Shown piece after piece: positions 1 to 9,716 of a stretch of 64,000 bases of DNA. The position numbers were made by a program, and so were the translations under genes. Source of the stretch: Enterococcus casseliflavus NBRC 100478 (GTDB taxonomy: Bacteria; Bacillota; Bacilli; Lactobacillales; Enterococcaceae); contig NZ_BCPT01000008.1 of assembly GCF_001544095.1 (NCBI RefSeq), positions 94,833-158,832 of the forward strand, written 5' to 3'. The notes under the pieces are model-generated. The model ran no database searches. It was not told the origin of the DNA and was given only the letters and a program-made list of their open reading frames with translations. Numbering within the stretch: position 1 is the stretch's first letter; the number at the start of each line of letters is the position of its first letter.

Positions 1-3000
1 CAGCTGCAAGCTGGCGGTTTGTTTTTGATCAGCGGCAAAACGGGTGCAGGAAAAACGACGATTTTCGATGGCATGACGTTTGCCTTGTTCGGTGAAACAT
101 CGGGGAATCTGCGCTCAGGCAAAGAAATGCGCTCGATGTTTGCTTCACCAACCGAAGAGACCAGCGTCACCTTTACTTTTGAACATCAGCGTTTTACCTA
201 CCAGATCCAACGGAAACCGGAACAGACCTTAGCAAAAAAACGTGGTGATGGGGTCACCAACCAAACGGCAAAAGTCCAGCTGACGATTTTTGACGCCGAA
301 GGCAAAGAGAAAAAGCAGATCAGTAAACGCACAGAAGTTGATGCATTTATCAAGGATCTGCTGCAGCTGGATGCCAAACAGTTTTTTCAAATCATGATGT
401 TGCCGCAAGGAGAATTTCGTAATTTTCTGATTGCCAGCAGCAATGAGAAAGAACGCGTTTTACGGAATTTATTTGGCACGGAAATGTATCAACAATTTAA
501 TGAATGGTTGAAAGAGCAAGTCAAAGCACAAAGTAAAAAGCTTGAGCATCAGCAGCTGCTCGCCTCGCAAATCATGGAGCGCTTTGAATGGGAAGAAGCG
601 CAGGAGGTTTTAACGGTTGCGGAAGGTCTGACTTTGTGGGCGCAGGATTTAGAAAAACAACAAGCGCAGCTTCAGCAATTATTGCACAAAAAAGACCAAG
701 CGATCCAAGAAATGAAAGCTGCGCAAGATGCTTTTTACCGTGCAAAAGAAATTGAAAATGCACGGATCGAATGGCAAGGTCTACAAGAAAAAGCCCGAGA
801 GCTGCATGCTAAAAAAACCGAGATTGCTCAGAAAAAAGCACAGTTGAACCAGTTGGTGTGGGCGCTTGAACATCAAGAAATCATGCAGCAAAAAGAAGAA
901 CGAGTGAAAGAAGCACAGCAAGCTGCTCAGCAAATCAACGAAACAAAGCAGCAGTTGCAAGAAATTCAGCAGCAACAAGTAAGCTGGCAAGACCAACGAG
1001 CGTTGATTGACGGCATCAAGAAAAAACAGGAAGCTGCTAGTCAAAAAGTTCAACGAATCCAGCAGCAGATCCCGCTAGCACAGCGTACACAAGCGCAGCA
1101 AGAAGAAGTGGCGCAACTTGAAAAAGCCGCACAGCAACAGACCACCGAATTAACGAAGATAAACCAAGCGCAAGCAAGTGCCAAAGCGCAAGCGCAGCAT
1201 CTGGTAGAAGAAATCGAAACCTTGCGAGGGTTTCAAACAGAAGCGGTGAAATTGGTAGAAACGCAGGCTCTGGTCGAAAAATGGCAGCAAGCAAAAGCGC
1301 AGTTTCGTGAAGCCGAGCAAAAAGCAGGGGAACAGCAACAAATTCATTCGGAGTTAGTTCTTGAACAACAGCAATTAGCAGCATCCTTGCTGGAGCTGCA
1401 AAAAACGTTAAAACAAGAAACCAGTCAAAATGCTCGAATGCAAATTGCTCGGCTTCGTCTATTACTGGAAGAAAATGAACCCTGTCCGGTTTGCGGATCA
1501 TTGGATCATCCGAATACACAGGAGCACACGACCTATCGCATCGAAGACATCATTGCCAGTGAACAAAGACTTGAGCAAACACAAGAAAAATTGACGAAGA
1601 TCCAGCAGCAAGTATCGGCAAATCAAACGCTGCAGGAGCAAGCCACATTGCGAATCAGCGAATGGCAAGCCACCAGTGTTGCTGCGCAGAAGCAAGTGGC
1701 ATTCGCTTGGACTGCAGTTCAACAGGCATTTGCTGCCTTGCAGCCGATAGAAAACCAAGAGACGATTACCGAGGAAACGACGGTAGCGGAACTAAAGAAA
1801 CGGCAATCTTTCAATCAACAAAAAGCCGCTTCTTATGAAGACGCACAGAAGAAACATCAGGCAGTAAATGAGAAATTAGCAACGTTAAATGAGTCCTTTC
1901 AGCAAGTCAGTGAGCAAGCGAAAAAAGCCCAAGAAGCGCGTCAGCTTGCGGAGGGGAAATTGGCTTCTTTACAGGAACAACTTGCAGGCGCAACGTATGA
2001 ACAATTACAAGCCGATTTAACAAAAACCAATGGTTTACTGAGGGAATATACGCAACAAATTGAGGCTGATGCCCGACAAGAAGCGCAGCTAAACGAGCAG
2101 CAAGCGATTCTTTCAGAGAAGCTGAAAAATCTGCAGCAATTTTTTGCAGAAAAGCAAGCGGCTAAGACAAAAGCAGAACAACGACTGACGCAGCGACTCC
2201 AAGAAGCTGGTATGACGGAAGAAACGATGCGGGAATTGATTGCCCAAGCCGCTCAAACAACCGTTCTCTCAGAAGAAATCAAAACCTATGAGCAAGAAAC
2301 GGTGTTTGTTCAGCAACGGCTAGCATTGTTAGATGCACAGTTAAAAGAGCAAGCTGCGATAGATTTAAACCATTTGGAAGCTGACTACCTTCAGTTGCAG
2401 ACCGTGATGGAGGAACTACAGCAAGAAACAGTTCGCAAACAGGAGAAAGTCAACGTCAATCAACGGTTGTTTGACGAGCTGCAGGTCATTTATCAGCAAA
2501 ATGTCGAAGAACTGGCCCAATTAGGCCAACTTCAGCAGTTGGCAGAAACCATCAACGGCGAAAACGTCAAAAAAACCAGCTTGGAACGGTATGTACTGCA
2601 GCAATTTCTGACAGAGATCTTAGAAGTCGCCAATGAACGCTTGGCTCGGTTGACTCGTGGCCGCTATCAATTTGAATTAGCGGATAAAGTCGGGAGCTAT
2701 CGAAGCTCAACAGGCTTAGAAATTGACATATATGACGATAATGCGGGACAAGTCAGAAGAGCTCATACACTTTCAGGCGGCGAAAGCTTTATTGCTGCCT
2801 TAGCGTTGGCGATCTCTTTGGCGGATGTGATCCAGCAACGAGCTGGTGGGATCGAGATCGAAGCCCTCTTTATTGATGAGGGCTTTGGATCGCTTGATGA
2901 AGAATCATTGGAAATGGCGATGGAAGCATTAGAAATGATCGAAAATGAAGGGCGCATGATTGGGATCATCAGTCATGTTCGAGAACTGCGGGCAAGAATC

Positions 3001-3063
3001 CTGCAGCAAGTTTTCGTAGAAACTAACGGCAGCGGGCAAAGCCGGATCCGAATAAAAGAATAA
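1..3063 (+). CDS. sbcC: Exonuclease subunit SbcC (5' end outside window)
   Basis: SMC-like ATPase subunit of the SbcCD (Rad50-Mre11 type) nuclease, which opens hairpins and protein-blocked DNA ends. The frame is open from base 1, so the N-terminus lies upstream; about 1020 residues are visible. Seen: a Walker A (SGKTGAGKTT) at the very start, a very long Gln/Glu/Ala-rich coiled coil, the zinc-hook CxxC (CPVCG) near visible residue 494 in the middle of the coil, a second coil, then the signature LSGGESFIAALAL and the Walker B/D-loop (LFIDEGFGSLDEES) near the C-terminus. This split-ATPase-around-a-hook layout is diagnostic. sbcD should lie immediately upstream. The stop is 16 bases before the SNF2 helicase start, so the two are probably cotranscribed. 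Confidence 0.96.
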   Translation, partial: QLQAGGLFLISGKTGAGKTTIFDGMTFALFGETSGNLRSGKEMRSMFASPTEETSVTFTFEHQRFTYQIQRKPEQTLAKKRGDGVTNQTAKVQLTIFDAEGKEKKQISKRTEVDAFIKDLLQLDAKQFFQIMMLPQGEFRNFLIASSNEKERVLRNLFGTEMYQQFNEWLKEQVKAQSKKLEHQQLLASQIMERFEWEEAQEVLTVAEGLTLWAQDLEKQQAQLQQLLHKKDQAIQEMKAAQDAFYRAKEIENARIEWQGLQEKARELHAKKTEIAQKKAQLNQLVWALEHQEIMQQKEERVKEAQQAAQQINETKQQLQEIQQQQVSWQDQRALIDGIKKKQEAASQKVQRIQQQIPLAQRTQAQQEEVAQLEKAAQQQTTELTKINQAQASAKAQAQHLVEEIETLRGFQTEAVKLVETQALVEKWQQAKAQFREAEQKAGEQQQIHSELVLEQQQLAASLLELQKTLKQETSQNARMQIARLRLLLEENEPCPVCGSLDHPNTQEHTTYRIEDIIASEQRLEQTQEKLTKIQQQVSANQTLQEQATLRISEWQATSVAAQKQVAFAWTAVQQAFAALQPIENQETITEETTVAELKKRQSFNQQKAASYEDAQKKHQAVNEKLATLNESFQQVSEQAKKAQEARQLAEGKLASLQEQLAGATYEQLQADLTKTNGLLREYTQQIEADARQEAQLNEQQAILSEKLKNLQQFFAEKQAAKTKAEQRLTQRLQEAGMTEETMRELIAQAAQTTVLSEEIKTYEQETVFVQQRLALLDAQLKEQAAIDLNHLEADYLQLQTVMEELQQETVRKQEKVNVNQRLFDELQVIYQQNVEELAQLGQLQQLAETINGENVKKTSLERYVLQQFLTEILEVANERLARLTRGRYQFELADKVGSYRSSTGLEIDIYDDNAGQVRRAHTLSGGESFIAALALAISLADVIQQRAGGIEIEALFIDEGFGSLDEESLEMAMEALEMIENEGRMIGIISHVRELRARILQQVFVETNGSGQSRIRIKE

Positions 3064-3079
3064 GGAGAGGAGGGCTCTT

Positions 3080-6000
3080 ATGAAGTGGAGTATTCCAGAA
3101 AAAGTAATTGAGCGTGGCAGAACGTATGTCAACGAAGATCGCGTCTTATCTGTCACACCAGACAAAGAAAAAAATGTGTGGCACGCAGAAGTATTGGGGA
3201 CAGAATTGTATTTAGTGACCTTAGATGCTACAGCCAAAGAGGTAGATTATTGCCAATGTCCGTACTGGGAAGAGCATCATTATTGCAAACACACGGTGGC
3301 AGTCGAACTTTATCTACGCAAACAAGGGAAAACACGAAAAATCAATGAGCAAACCCCCATCAAAAAAGCCTTTTCTGCTTCAGAGATGTTTTCCAACGGC
3401 TTTGCCCGCTTAGGGAGCGAAAAAGAAACGAGCCAACCCTTACAGGTTGAATTTCGGATAGATACCATCGCCACCAATCCTTACCATCAAGAAATGGATA
3501 TCTTAGGGATTTCCCTCAAAGTCGGCCATCGTGGCACCGCACGGACCTATGTCGTTAAAAACATTTATAAATTTTTGCAGATGTACCAAGAAAACAAGCA
3601 GTACGCAGCGAATAAGCAGCAGACCTTCTTTCTATCTGCGGATGCCTTTGATGAGAAAAATCGAGCCTTGTTGAATCGATTGGCAGGAATCGCGCAAACG
3701 CAACAGTTAATCGGGCAAGCAGGCATTCAGATCAGTGGTAAACTTGACAAAAAGTATTTGCTGCTACCAGTTGAGTTCGGCAAAGAATTGTTGTTACAGT
3801 TAAACGAAGTCTATACGCAAATAACCATTGGTGAAACAAAAGTCAATGAAGCCGATTTTCAAATCGGTGAACCTTTGTCGTTTTCAGTCACAAAACAAGA
3901 GGATCATTTTCCGCTGGAATTCGTGAAAGATTTTGACCATTTACTTAGCTATTATAATTGGGGTCTGCTGGATGGAACCTTTTATGAACTGACTGTCGAA
4001 CAAAAGGAAATCTATGTCACGATGCAACAGTTGTTTAAACGATTTGAACAGCCAGTCATCGACTATCCGAAAGAAGAACTAGCGAATCTTTTTATGAAAG
4101 TATTGCCTTATTTGCGAAAAATCGGGCGTGTCCAAGTAGCACCTGAAGTTCAAAATGAAATCGAAGAGTCTGAATTGAAAGCTGTCTTTTCGTTACGGAA
4201 AATCAAAGGACAAGTCGATTTACAAGTAGACTTCACTTATGGAGAAGTCGTTTTTTCAAGTGATGAAAAACATCACTATATGCCAGAAAATCATCCCGAG
4301 ATTTTACGTGATTTTCAACAAGAAGCACGAATTGAAGCGATTATTGAAACCTTTGGCTATCAAGCGAGCACTAAAAATTGGCAAAAAAGCTTACCTGCGG
4401 GGGAACAACTTTATACCTTTTTTACAAGGGAGATCCCTGTTTTAAGGCAATTAGGTGAAGTCCGTATCGGCAAGAAGCTGCGGGAACTTTACCTTGACGC
4501 CCAACACCATCGACCAGAAATCGTTATCGAAGAAAATGGTTCTTGGTTGGATATCAAGTTTGATGTCAGCGGCATTCAAGAGTCAGAGATCAATGAGGTC
4601 TTGCGCAGCCTGTTACAGTCTGCACAATTTTATACCACAGAAAATGGGCAAGTCCTTTCATTGGAATCGGAAGAGTTTCAAGAAGCAAGTGCTGCCCTGA
4701 AAAAATTGCGTCTTTCACTAGAAGCGAAGGATGGGGCGATCCAAGTTCCTTTGAATCAAGGGCTGCTCCTGCAAGAGCAGTTTGCTGATCAAGCCAGCTT
4801 TAGTGCCGGTTTTCAACAAATGACGGAAGACTTGATCCATCCAGAAAACTTTGAGGCGCAGCTGCCAGAAAACTTGCATGCTGAGTTGCGGCAATACCAA
4901 GAAGTTGGGTTCCGTTGGCTAAAAATGTTGAGCCACTATCAATTTGGCGGTATCCTTGCCGATGAAATGGGGTTAGGGAAGACCGTTCAGACGATCAGCT
5001 ACTTACTTTCAGAAAAACAAGAGAAACAAAAATTGAATGTATTGATCGTGGCACCGGCGAGTCTAACATTCAACTGGCAACAAGAAATCAAACGGTTTGC
5101 GCCAACGATTTCTGCGTCTGTCATCAGCGGAACGAAAGAAGAGCGCGAAGGGCAGATGGCGCAGCCAGCGGACGTCCGCATCACTTCTTATGCAAGCTTG
5201 CGGCAAGACATTGATGCTTATCAAGCACTAGATCTGACTTGTTTGATTTTAGATGAAGCGCAAATGGTCAAAAACAGTGCGACCAAAACGGCACAGGCCT
5301 TGCGCTCCTTGGAAGTTCCACAGCGATTCGCCCTCAGCGGCACACCGATCGAGAATAATTTAGAAGAATTGTGGTCCTTGTTCCAAATGATCATGCCAGG
5401 ATTTTTCCCGAACAAGCAGAAATTTAAAGAACTGTCTACACAAGAAATTGCGAAAATGATCAAACCCTTTATTTTGCGAAGAGACAAAAAATCCGTGCTG
5501 CATGATTTGCCGCAAAAATTGGAAACAAATTATTACAGTGTTTTAACAGAAGAACAAAAGAAAATCTATTTGGCGTACTTGCGGCAAATGCGGGAAGAAA
5601 TCGCGCAAATGGATTCTACGTCTTTTCGTAAAAATCGAATCAGTATCTTAGCTGGTTTGACTCGACTGCGGCAAATCTGTTGTGACCCACGATTATTCGT
5701 GGAGGATTATGAAGGGTCTTCTGGGAAACTTGAACAGGTCAAAGATTTACTCTTAGCAGCCAAAGAAAATGGGCGTCGTGTGCTGTTATTTTCTCAGTTT
5801 ACTAGCATGCTTTCGATCATTGAAGAAGAGCTAGCACAAGAAGGGTTTGAGTCCTTTTACTTGCGAGGCAGCACACCGCCGCAAGATCGTTTGACGATGG
5901 TTGATGCCTTCAATAGTGGAGAAAAGGACGTCTTCTTGATCTCGTTAAAAGCAGGAGGAACAGGACTGAATCTGACCGGCGCAGACACCGTGATCTTATA

Positions 6001-6244
6001 CGATTTGTGGTGGAACCCGGCGGTGGAAGAACAAGCCGCTGGACGAGCCCATCGGATCGGTCAAAAAAATGTTGTCGAAGTCTGGCGAATGATTGCTGAA
6101 GGAACCATTGAAGAACGAATGGATGCGTTGCAACAAGAAAAACGTGAGCTTTTCCAAAAAGTGATCCAAGGCAATGAAACACAGCTTCAACAAATGACAG
6201 AAGAAGATATTCGCTTGATATTGAGTATCGGCGAAGAAAGTTAG
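3080..6244 (+). CDS. SNF2-family DNA translocase with N-terminal SWIM zinc finger
   Basis: A 1054-residue helicase-like ATPase. Residues about 55-80 hold a SWIM zinc finger (CQCPYWEEHHYCKH), followed by a long variable region. The C-terminal half is a complete SNF2 motor: Walker A (DEMGLGKTVQT) at about residue 628, the Walker B variant LILDEAQ at about 722, the SGTPIEN motif III, and the C-terminal helicase lobe with AGRAHRIGQ near residue 986. This is the bacterial HepA/RapA-like group with SWIM domains; its exact substrate is not established. A strong AGGAGAGGAGG ribosome site precedes the ATG. Coupling to sbcC suggests a role in DNA transactions (inference). A terminator follows directly. 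Confidence 0.92.
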   Translation: MKWSIPEKVIERGRTYVNEDRVLSVTPDKEKNVWHAEVLGTELYLVTLDATAKEVDYCQCPYWEEHHYCKHTVAVELYLRKQGKTRKINEQTPIKKAFSASEMFSNGFARLGSEKETSQPLQVEFRIDTIATNPYHQEMDILGISLKVGHRGTARTYVVKNIYKFLQMYQENKQYAANKQQTFFLSADAFDEKNRALLNRLAGIAQTQQLIGQAGIQISGKLDKKYLLLPVEFGKELLLQLNEVYTQITIGETKVNEADFQIGEPLSFSVTKQEDHFPLEFVKDFDHLLSYYNWGLLDGTFYELTVEQKEIYVTMQQLFKRFEQPVIDYPKEELANLFMKVLPYLRKIGRVQVAPEVQNEIEESELKAVFSLRKIKGQVDLQVDFTYGEVVFSSDEKHHYMPENHPEILRDFQQEARIEAIIETFGYQASTKNWQKSLPAGEQLYTFFTREIPVLRQLGEVRIGKKLRELYLDAQHHRPEIVIEENGSWLDIKFDVSGIQESEINEVLRSLLQSAQFYTTENGQVLSLESEEFQEASAALKKLRLSLEAKDGAIQVPLNQGLLLQEQFADQASFSAGFQQMTEDLIHPENFEAQLPENLHAELRQYQEVGFRWLKMLSHYQFGGILADEMGLGKTVQTISYLLSEKQEKQKLNVLIVAPASLTFNWQQEIKRFAPTISASVISGTKEEREGQMAQPADVRITSYASLRQDIDAYQALDLTCLILDEAQMVKNSATKTAQALRSLEVPQRFALSGTPIENNLEELWSLFQMIMPGFFPNKQKFKELSTQEIAKMIKPFILRRDKKSVLHDLPQKLETNYYSVLTEEQKKIYLAYLRQMREEIAQMDSTSFRKNRISILAGLTRLRQICCDPRLFVEDYEGSSGKLEQVKDLLLAAKENGRRVLLFSQFTSMLSIIEEELAQEGFESFYLRGSTPPQDRLTMVDAFNSGEKDVFLISLKAGGTGLNLTGADTVILYDLWWNPAVEEQAAGRAHRIGQKNVVEVWRMIAEGTIEERMDALQQEKRELFQKVIQGNETQLQQMTEEDIRLILSIGEES

Positions 6245-6251
6245 CCAATCA

Positions 6252-6293
6252 AAAAGATGGACCTGCCGCAGGAGCGAAGGTCCATCTTTTTTT
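6252..6293. terminator. Bidirectional rho-independent terminator
   Basis: A perfect 13-bp stem (AAAAGATGGACCT at 6252-6264 with its complement at 6278-6290) is followed by T residues on the plus strand and has an A-tract on the other side. It separates the convergent helicase and HAD genes. Confidence 0.9.
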
Positions 6294-7026
6294 AGTTATA
6301 CATGTATGCAGGCACTTGCATCAGTGTGTCAATACTGTCTTGCAGCTGTGAAAAAGCAGTGATCGATGCATCTGGTAAGTCTTCCAATCCACTAGGCGCT
6401 TGACGGAGACGATGATTGAACCACAAAGCTTGCCAACCGGCTTTCTTACAGCCAACCACGTCATTATCAAAATTATCACCAACGTACAGTGTGGTTTCCG
6501 GATCAAGAGCAAAGGCGGTTTCTGCCAATTGGAAAATTTCTAGTTGCGGCTTTTGATAACCAGTTGCTTGTGAAATGATCATATGCTCTGGTTTGATCCA
6601 TCGAGTCAGTTGCAACTGATCCAATTTTTTTTGCTGGTGGTCAGTGGGACCATTGGTAATAATTCCTAGTTTGACTGGCAATGTGGACAAATAGTTCAAA
6701 GTTGACTCAACTTCAGGATGCAGTGTGATGGCATCTAGTTCTTGTTCATAACACAGCTGAAACTTACAGCTTTCTTCTATTGTAATAGGTAAGTACCCTA
6801 AATCCGTTAATGAATGGGTCAGTCGAAAATAACGAAAATGATCTAGCGTCCATTCATTTGCCAATACCCGTCCAAACTGCTCATCACTGTGCACCCGAAA
6901 CCGTAAGTAAAGAGCAGTTAAATCTTTGTGGGCTATTTGTGGGAAACATGAGGTTACGGCATTACGAAATGGTTGTTGCTGGTCATATAAGGTATCATCG
7001 ACATCAAAAAGAATACTAGTGATCAA
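6292..7026 (-). CDS. HAD-superfamily hydrolase, YjjG/YfnB-like nucleotidase
   Basis: A soluble phosphatase of about 244 residues. Motif I (ILFDVDDTLYD) gives the nucleophilic Asp and the acid/base Asp two residues later; motif II is GIITNG; motif IV is YVGDNFDNDVVG. The alpha-helical cap between motifs I and II and the overall length fit the YjjG/YfnB pyrimidine 5'-nucleotidase group, which cleans up non-canonical nucleotides; the substrate is inferred. A TTG start at 7026 is preferred because AAAGG lies about 10 bases upstream; a GTG at 7035 would sit almost on top of that site and would add three residues. Confidence 0.85.
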   Translation of the reverse strand: MITSILFDVDDTLYDQQQPFRNAVTSCFPQIAHKDLTALYLRFRVHSDEQFGRVLANEWTLDHFRYFRLTHSLTDLGYLPITIEESCKFQLCYEQELDAITLHPEVESTLNYLSTLPVKLGIITNGPTDHQQKKLDQLQLTRWIKPEHMIISQATGYQKPQLEIFQLAETAFALDPETTLYVGDNFDNDVVGCKKAGWQALWFNHRLRQAPSGLEDLPDASITAFSQLQDSIDTLMQVPAYMYN

Positions 7027-7217
7027 AAAAGACACGCCTTTCAGAGTTAGTGAAAATTTTCAGTTTGTTTTCGAATCAATCATAAGCCATTATTTCTGTA
7101 AAAAAAAGAGGAAAATCCCTGCAAAATAAAGGTTTTATTTACTGTTTTTAGAAATCCGCGTCTTCATAGGTTTTCAAAATTATAGTGAATTTTACCCATT
7201 TTCACATGTTTCTCATT

Positions 7218-7246
7218 TTGCATTTCTACTGAGAGTTGCTTATAAT
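7218..7246 (+). promoter_or_regulatory. Sigma-A type promoter of the ABC exporter gene
   Basis: TTGCAT (7218-7223) and TATAAT (7241-7246) are separated by 17 bases, about 25 bases upstream of the GTG start. This is a near-consensus vegetative promoter. Confidence 0.75.
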
Positions 7247-7270
7247 GAAAGCTATTGAGGAGGGGGAAAT

Positions 7271-9007
7271 GTGTTAAAAAGTTTTTTTCGTTATTATCGA
7301 CCGTATCGGTCACTATTTATACTCGACTTTACTTGTGCGGTATTTGCTGGTTTATTGGAACTAGCCTTTCCAGTTGCCGTCAACCAAGTAATCGATAAGA
7401 TCATGCCTCAGAACAACTTTCGCCTAATACTGTTGGCATGCTTAGGCTTGTTCTTGTTTTATGTGATCAATACTGTGTTGCAATATATCGTGGTTTTTTA
7501 TGGTCATAAACTTGGGGTCAATATTGAAACTGATATGCGTCAAGAGTTATTTCGACATCTGCAAACGCAATCTTTTGAATATTATGATAATCAAAAGACT
7601 GGCAAGCTGATCAGTCGATTGACTACGGATCTCTTTGAGATTTCTGAAGTCGCTCACCATGGTCCAGAGGATGTTTTTATTACCATTATGACTTTGGTCG
7701 GTTCATTCCTATTGATGTTAAATATGCATGTTCAATTAGCTGTGGCAACATTTGCGTTGATTCCCTTGATTACGATCGCCTTGGTTTTTTTCAATAAGAA
7801 AATGACCAAAGTCAACACACAGATCTATGATAATCTCGGTGAGTTCAACGCCGGAGTGGAAGCATCTGTCAGTGGCATTCGAGTGACACAATCATTTGCC
7901 AATGAAACGTTTGAACATAAACGTTTTGACGGGTTAAGTGAGATTTATCGGCAGTCTAAAATCCTTTTTTATAAGGTAATGGCAATCAGTTCAGCGTACA
8001 ATTATTTCTTGATTCGGTTGATCAACTTGTTTGCTCTGATCTTTGGTGCCTACTACGTGATTCGTGGTGAACTGACGAACGGTCAGTTCGTAGGGTTTAT
8101 TTTATTGTCAAATGTCTTTGTTAGACCAATCGAGAAGGTTAATACGATGATCGAAAGCTATCCGAAAGGCATCGCTGGCTTCAAACGCTTGACCGAAGAG
8201 TTGGATAAAGAACCGACGATCAAAGACAAGCCAGGCGCACGGGCAGTAACTTCCTTAAAGGGAGACATCGTGTACCATGATGTTTCTTTTTCCTATGCGG
8301 ATGCGACGAAAGTCTTGAATCACATCGACTTGTCGATCAAAGCGGGTGAGACGATCGCCTTCGTTGGGCAAAGTGGTTCAGGGAAAACAACGTTATGCAA
8401 CTTGTTGCCGCGGTTTTATGAAGTCACGGAAGGCGCCATTACGATTGATGGCATCAATATTCAGGAGATGACCTTGGCATCTTTACGTCAGCAGATTGGT
8501 ACGGTGCAGCAAGATGTTTTTCTTTTCCCAGGAACGATTCGAGAAAATATTGCTTATGGCAAACTTGATGCAACAGAAGAGGAGATTTTAAAGGCAGTCA
8601 AATTGGCACACTTAGAAAAAGTCATTGATCAAATGACGGATGGCTTGGATACGGTCATCGGTGAACGAGGCGTCAAATTATCCGGTGGCCAAAAGCAGCG
8701 AGTAGCGATTGCTCGGATGTTCTTGAAAAATCCGCCGATTCTGATTTTAGATGAAGCAACTTCAGCGTTAGATACCGAAACGGAACAAGTGATCCAAGAA
8801 TCATTGAATTCTTTGGCAGATGGGCGTACAACCTTGATCATTGCCCATCGCCTCGCAACGATCAAACATGCGACACGAATCATTGTCGTTAGTGAGAAGG
8901 GCATCTTAGAAGAAGGAACCCATGAAGAGTTGATGGCGAGAAGAGGGCATTATCGTGCATTGCATGATGCTCAATTCGCTCGTGACCGAGAACCAACACT
9001 CGCTTAG
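7271..9007 (+). CDS. ABC exporter, fused membrane and ATPase domains
   Basis: A 578-residue half-size exporter: six-helix ABC transmembrane domain (about residues 1-310) followed by a nucleotide-binding domain. Walker A is VGQSGSGKTT, the signature is LSGGQKQRVAIAR and Walker B is ILILDEATSALD, with the catalytic Glu and the switch His (IIAHRLATI) present. All motifs are canonical, so it can work as a homodimer, unlike the pair at 20.4-23.9 kb. GTG start with a strong GAGGAGGGGG site. The gene is monocistronic, with its own promoter and terminator. The substrate (lipid, drug or peptide) cannot be read from the sequence. Confidence 0.92.
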   Translation: MLKSFFRYYRPYRSLFILDFTCAVFAGLLELAFPVAVNQVIDKIMPQNNFRLILLACLGLFLFYVINTVLQYIVVFYGHKLGVNIETDMRQELFRHLQTQSFEYYDNQKTGKLISRLTTDLFEISEVAHHGPEDVFITIMTLVGSFLLMLNMHVQLAVATFALIPLITIALVFFNKKMTKVNTQIYDNLGEFNAGVEASVSGIRVTQSFANETFEHKRFDGLSEIYRQSKILFYKVMAISSAYNYFLIRLINLFALIFGAYYVIRGELTNGQFVGFILLSNVFVRPIEKVNTMIESYPKGIAGFKRLTEELDKEPTIKDKPGARAVTSLKGDIVYHDVSFSYADATKVLNHIDLSIKAGETIAFVGQSGSGKTTLCNLLPRFYEVTEGAITIDGINIQEMTLASLRQQIGTVQQDVFLFPGTIRENIAYGKLDATEEEILKAVKLAHLEKVIDQMTDGLDTVIGERGVKLSGGQKQRVAIARMFLKNPPILILDEATSALDTETEQVIQESLNSLADGRTTLIIAHRLATIKHATRIIVVSEKGILEEGTHEELMARRGHYRALHDAQFARDREPTLA

Positions 9008-9021
9008 AAGAAAGACATGGT

Positions 9022-9110
9022 AAACGATCAGTTCAAGAATAGTACAGTCTATTATGCTTTGTCAGTGACCAAGTAACAAATTGGCTGGCTTCTTGGATTG
9101 ATCGTTTTTT
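9022..9110 (+). terminator. Long-stem terminator after ABC exporter
   Basis: AAACGATCA (9022-9030) pairs with TGATCGTTT (9099-9107), and CAAGAA (9034-9039) pairs with TTCTTG (9090-9095) inside it. T residues follow. The loop is unusually large (about 50 bases). Confidence 0.7.
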
Positions 9111-9206
9111 ACTGAGTTTTTTGTGAGAAACCCTTTTCATTTATAAGCAGATGTTCATTTCTGCTGCTGTTTTATAGCAGATTATGACAGAAATGCTTCT
9201 ATGGTT

Positions 9207-9388
9207 TTCTGATTAAAAAGGAATGTGATACAATAAAACCAAGAAGAAAGAGAGTGATTGCGATTACTAGCACAAAAAAATAACAATCATTTTCCTTGTA
9301 GCGCGATCGTTTCTCGGCAAAGGAAGGATCGTGAAAAAGTTCTTTTGAAAACGATTGAGCGACTGCCTTGGTTTTTCGCTCAGTTTTT
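9207..9388 (+). ncRNA. Candidate small RNA between ABC exporter and spx
   Basis: An extended -10 promoter (TGATACAAT, -10 at 9229-9234) with a weak -35 (TTCTGA at 9207) would start RNA near 9241. A 7-bp hairpin (TGAGCGA 9356-9362 / TCGCTCA 9376-9382) followed by GTTTTTG could end it, giving about 145 nt. A minimal GTG frame (9254-9283, nine codons) lacks a properly spaced ribosome site. No convincing protein is encoded here. Inference only. Confidence 0.35.
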
Positions 9389-9716
9389 GATTACATCTGT
9401 AATTTTCGGAGGAAAATTAAAAAACGTTGCCTTCTGTTAAAAGAATATTTTAATATTCTGACATCTTTTTGATAAACCTTTGACACACTGTTGTATAAAA
9501 GGAGTAATATTAAAAAAAAATTTGAGTTTTCTCATTTAAAAATAAACTTTTTGAAGGAAACCTTTTGCCTTAAAGGTTTCGCTTTTAATATAACTTTCGA
9601 GTTTTATTAAAAAATATGAGATTTAGACTAGATTTTTTTTAGTTAAACCTGTATAATTGAAATCAAGCGAGGGAACAGGACTTGCTTGATTGAAAATTAA
9701 AAAGGAGAGATGCACG
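9389..9716 (+). promoter_or_regulatory. spx upstream and leader region with three inverted repeats
   Basis: This AT-rich non-coding stretch contains AGAATATT-TT-AATATTCT (about 9443-9460), a perfect 8-bp inverted repeat; a consensus -35 TTGACA near 9480; a 9-bp hairpin GAAACCTTT/AAAGGTTTC (9557-9580) followed by a short T-rich run; a TATAAT near 9651; and an 11-bp hairpin in the probable 5' leader (AATCAAGCGAG 9661-9671 / CTTGCTTGATT 9681-9691, one G-U) just before the spx ribosome site. This suggests more than one transcript start and some leader control of spx. Confidence 0.5.

Noticed and set aside
572..1758. Long minus-strand frames inside sbcC
   Set aside because: They are mirror frames of a Gln/Glu-rich coiled-coil gene and lack ribosome sites or recognisable domains.
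9258..9440. 60-codon plus-strand frame upstream of spx
   Set aside because: No ribosome site, TTG start, and it runs through a terminator-like hairpin.
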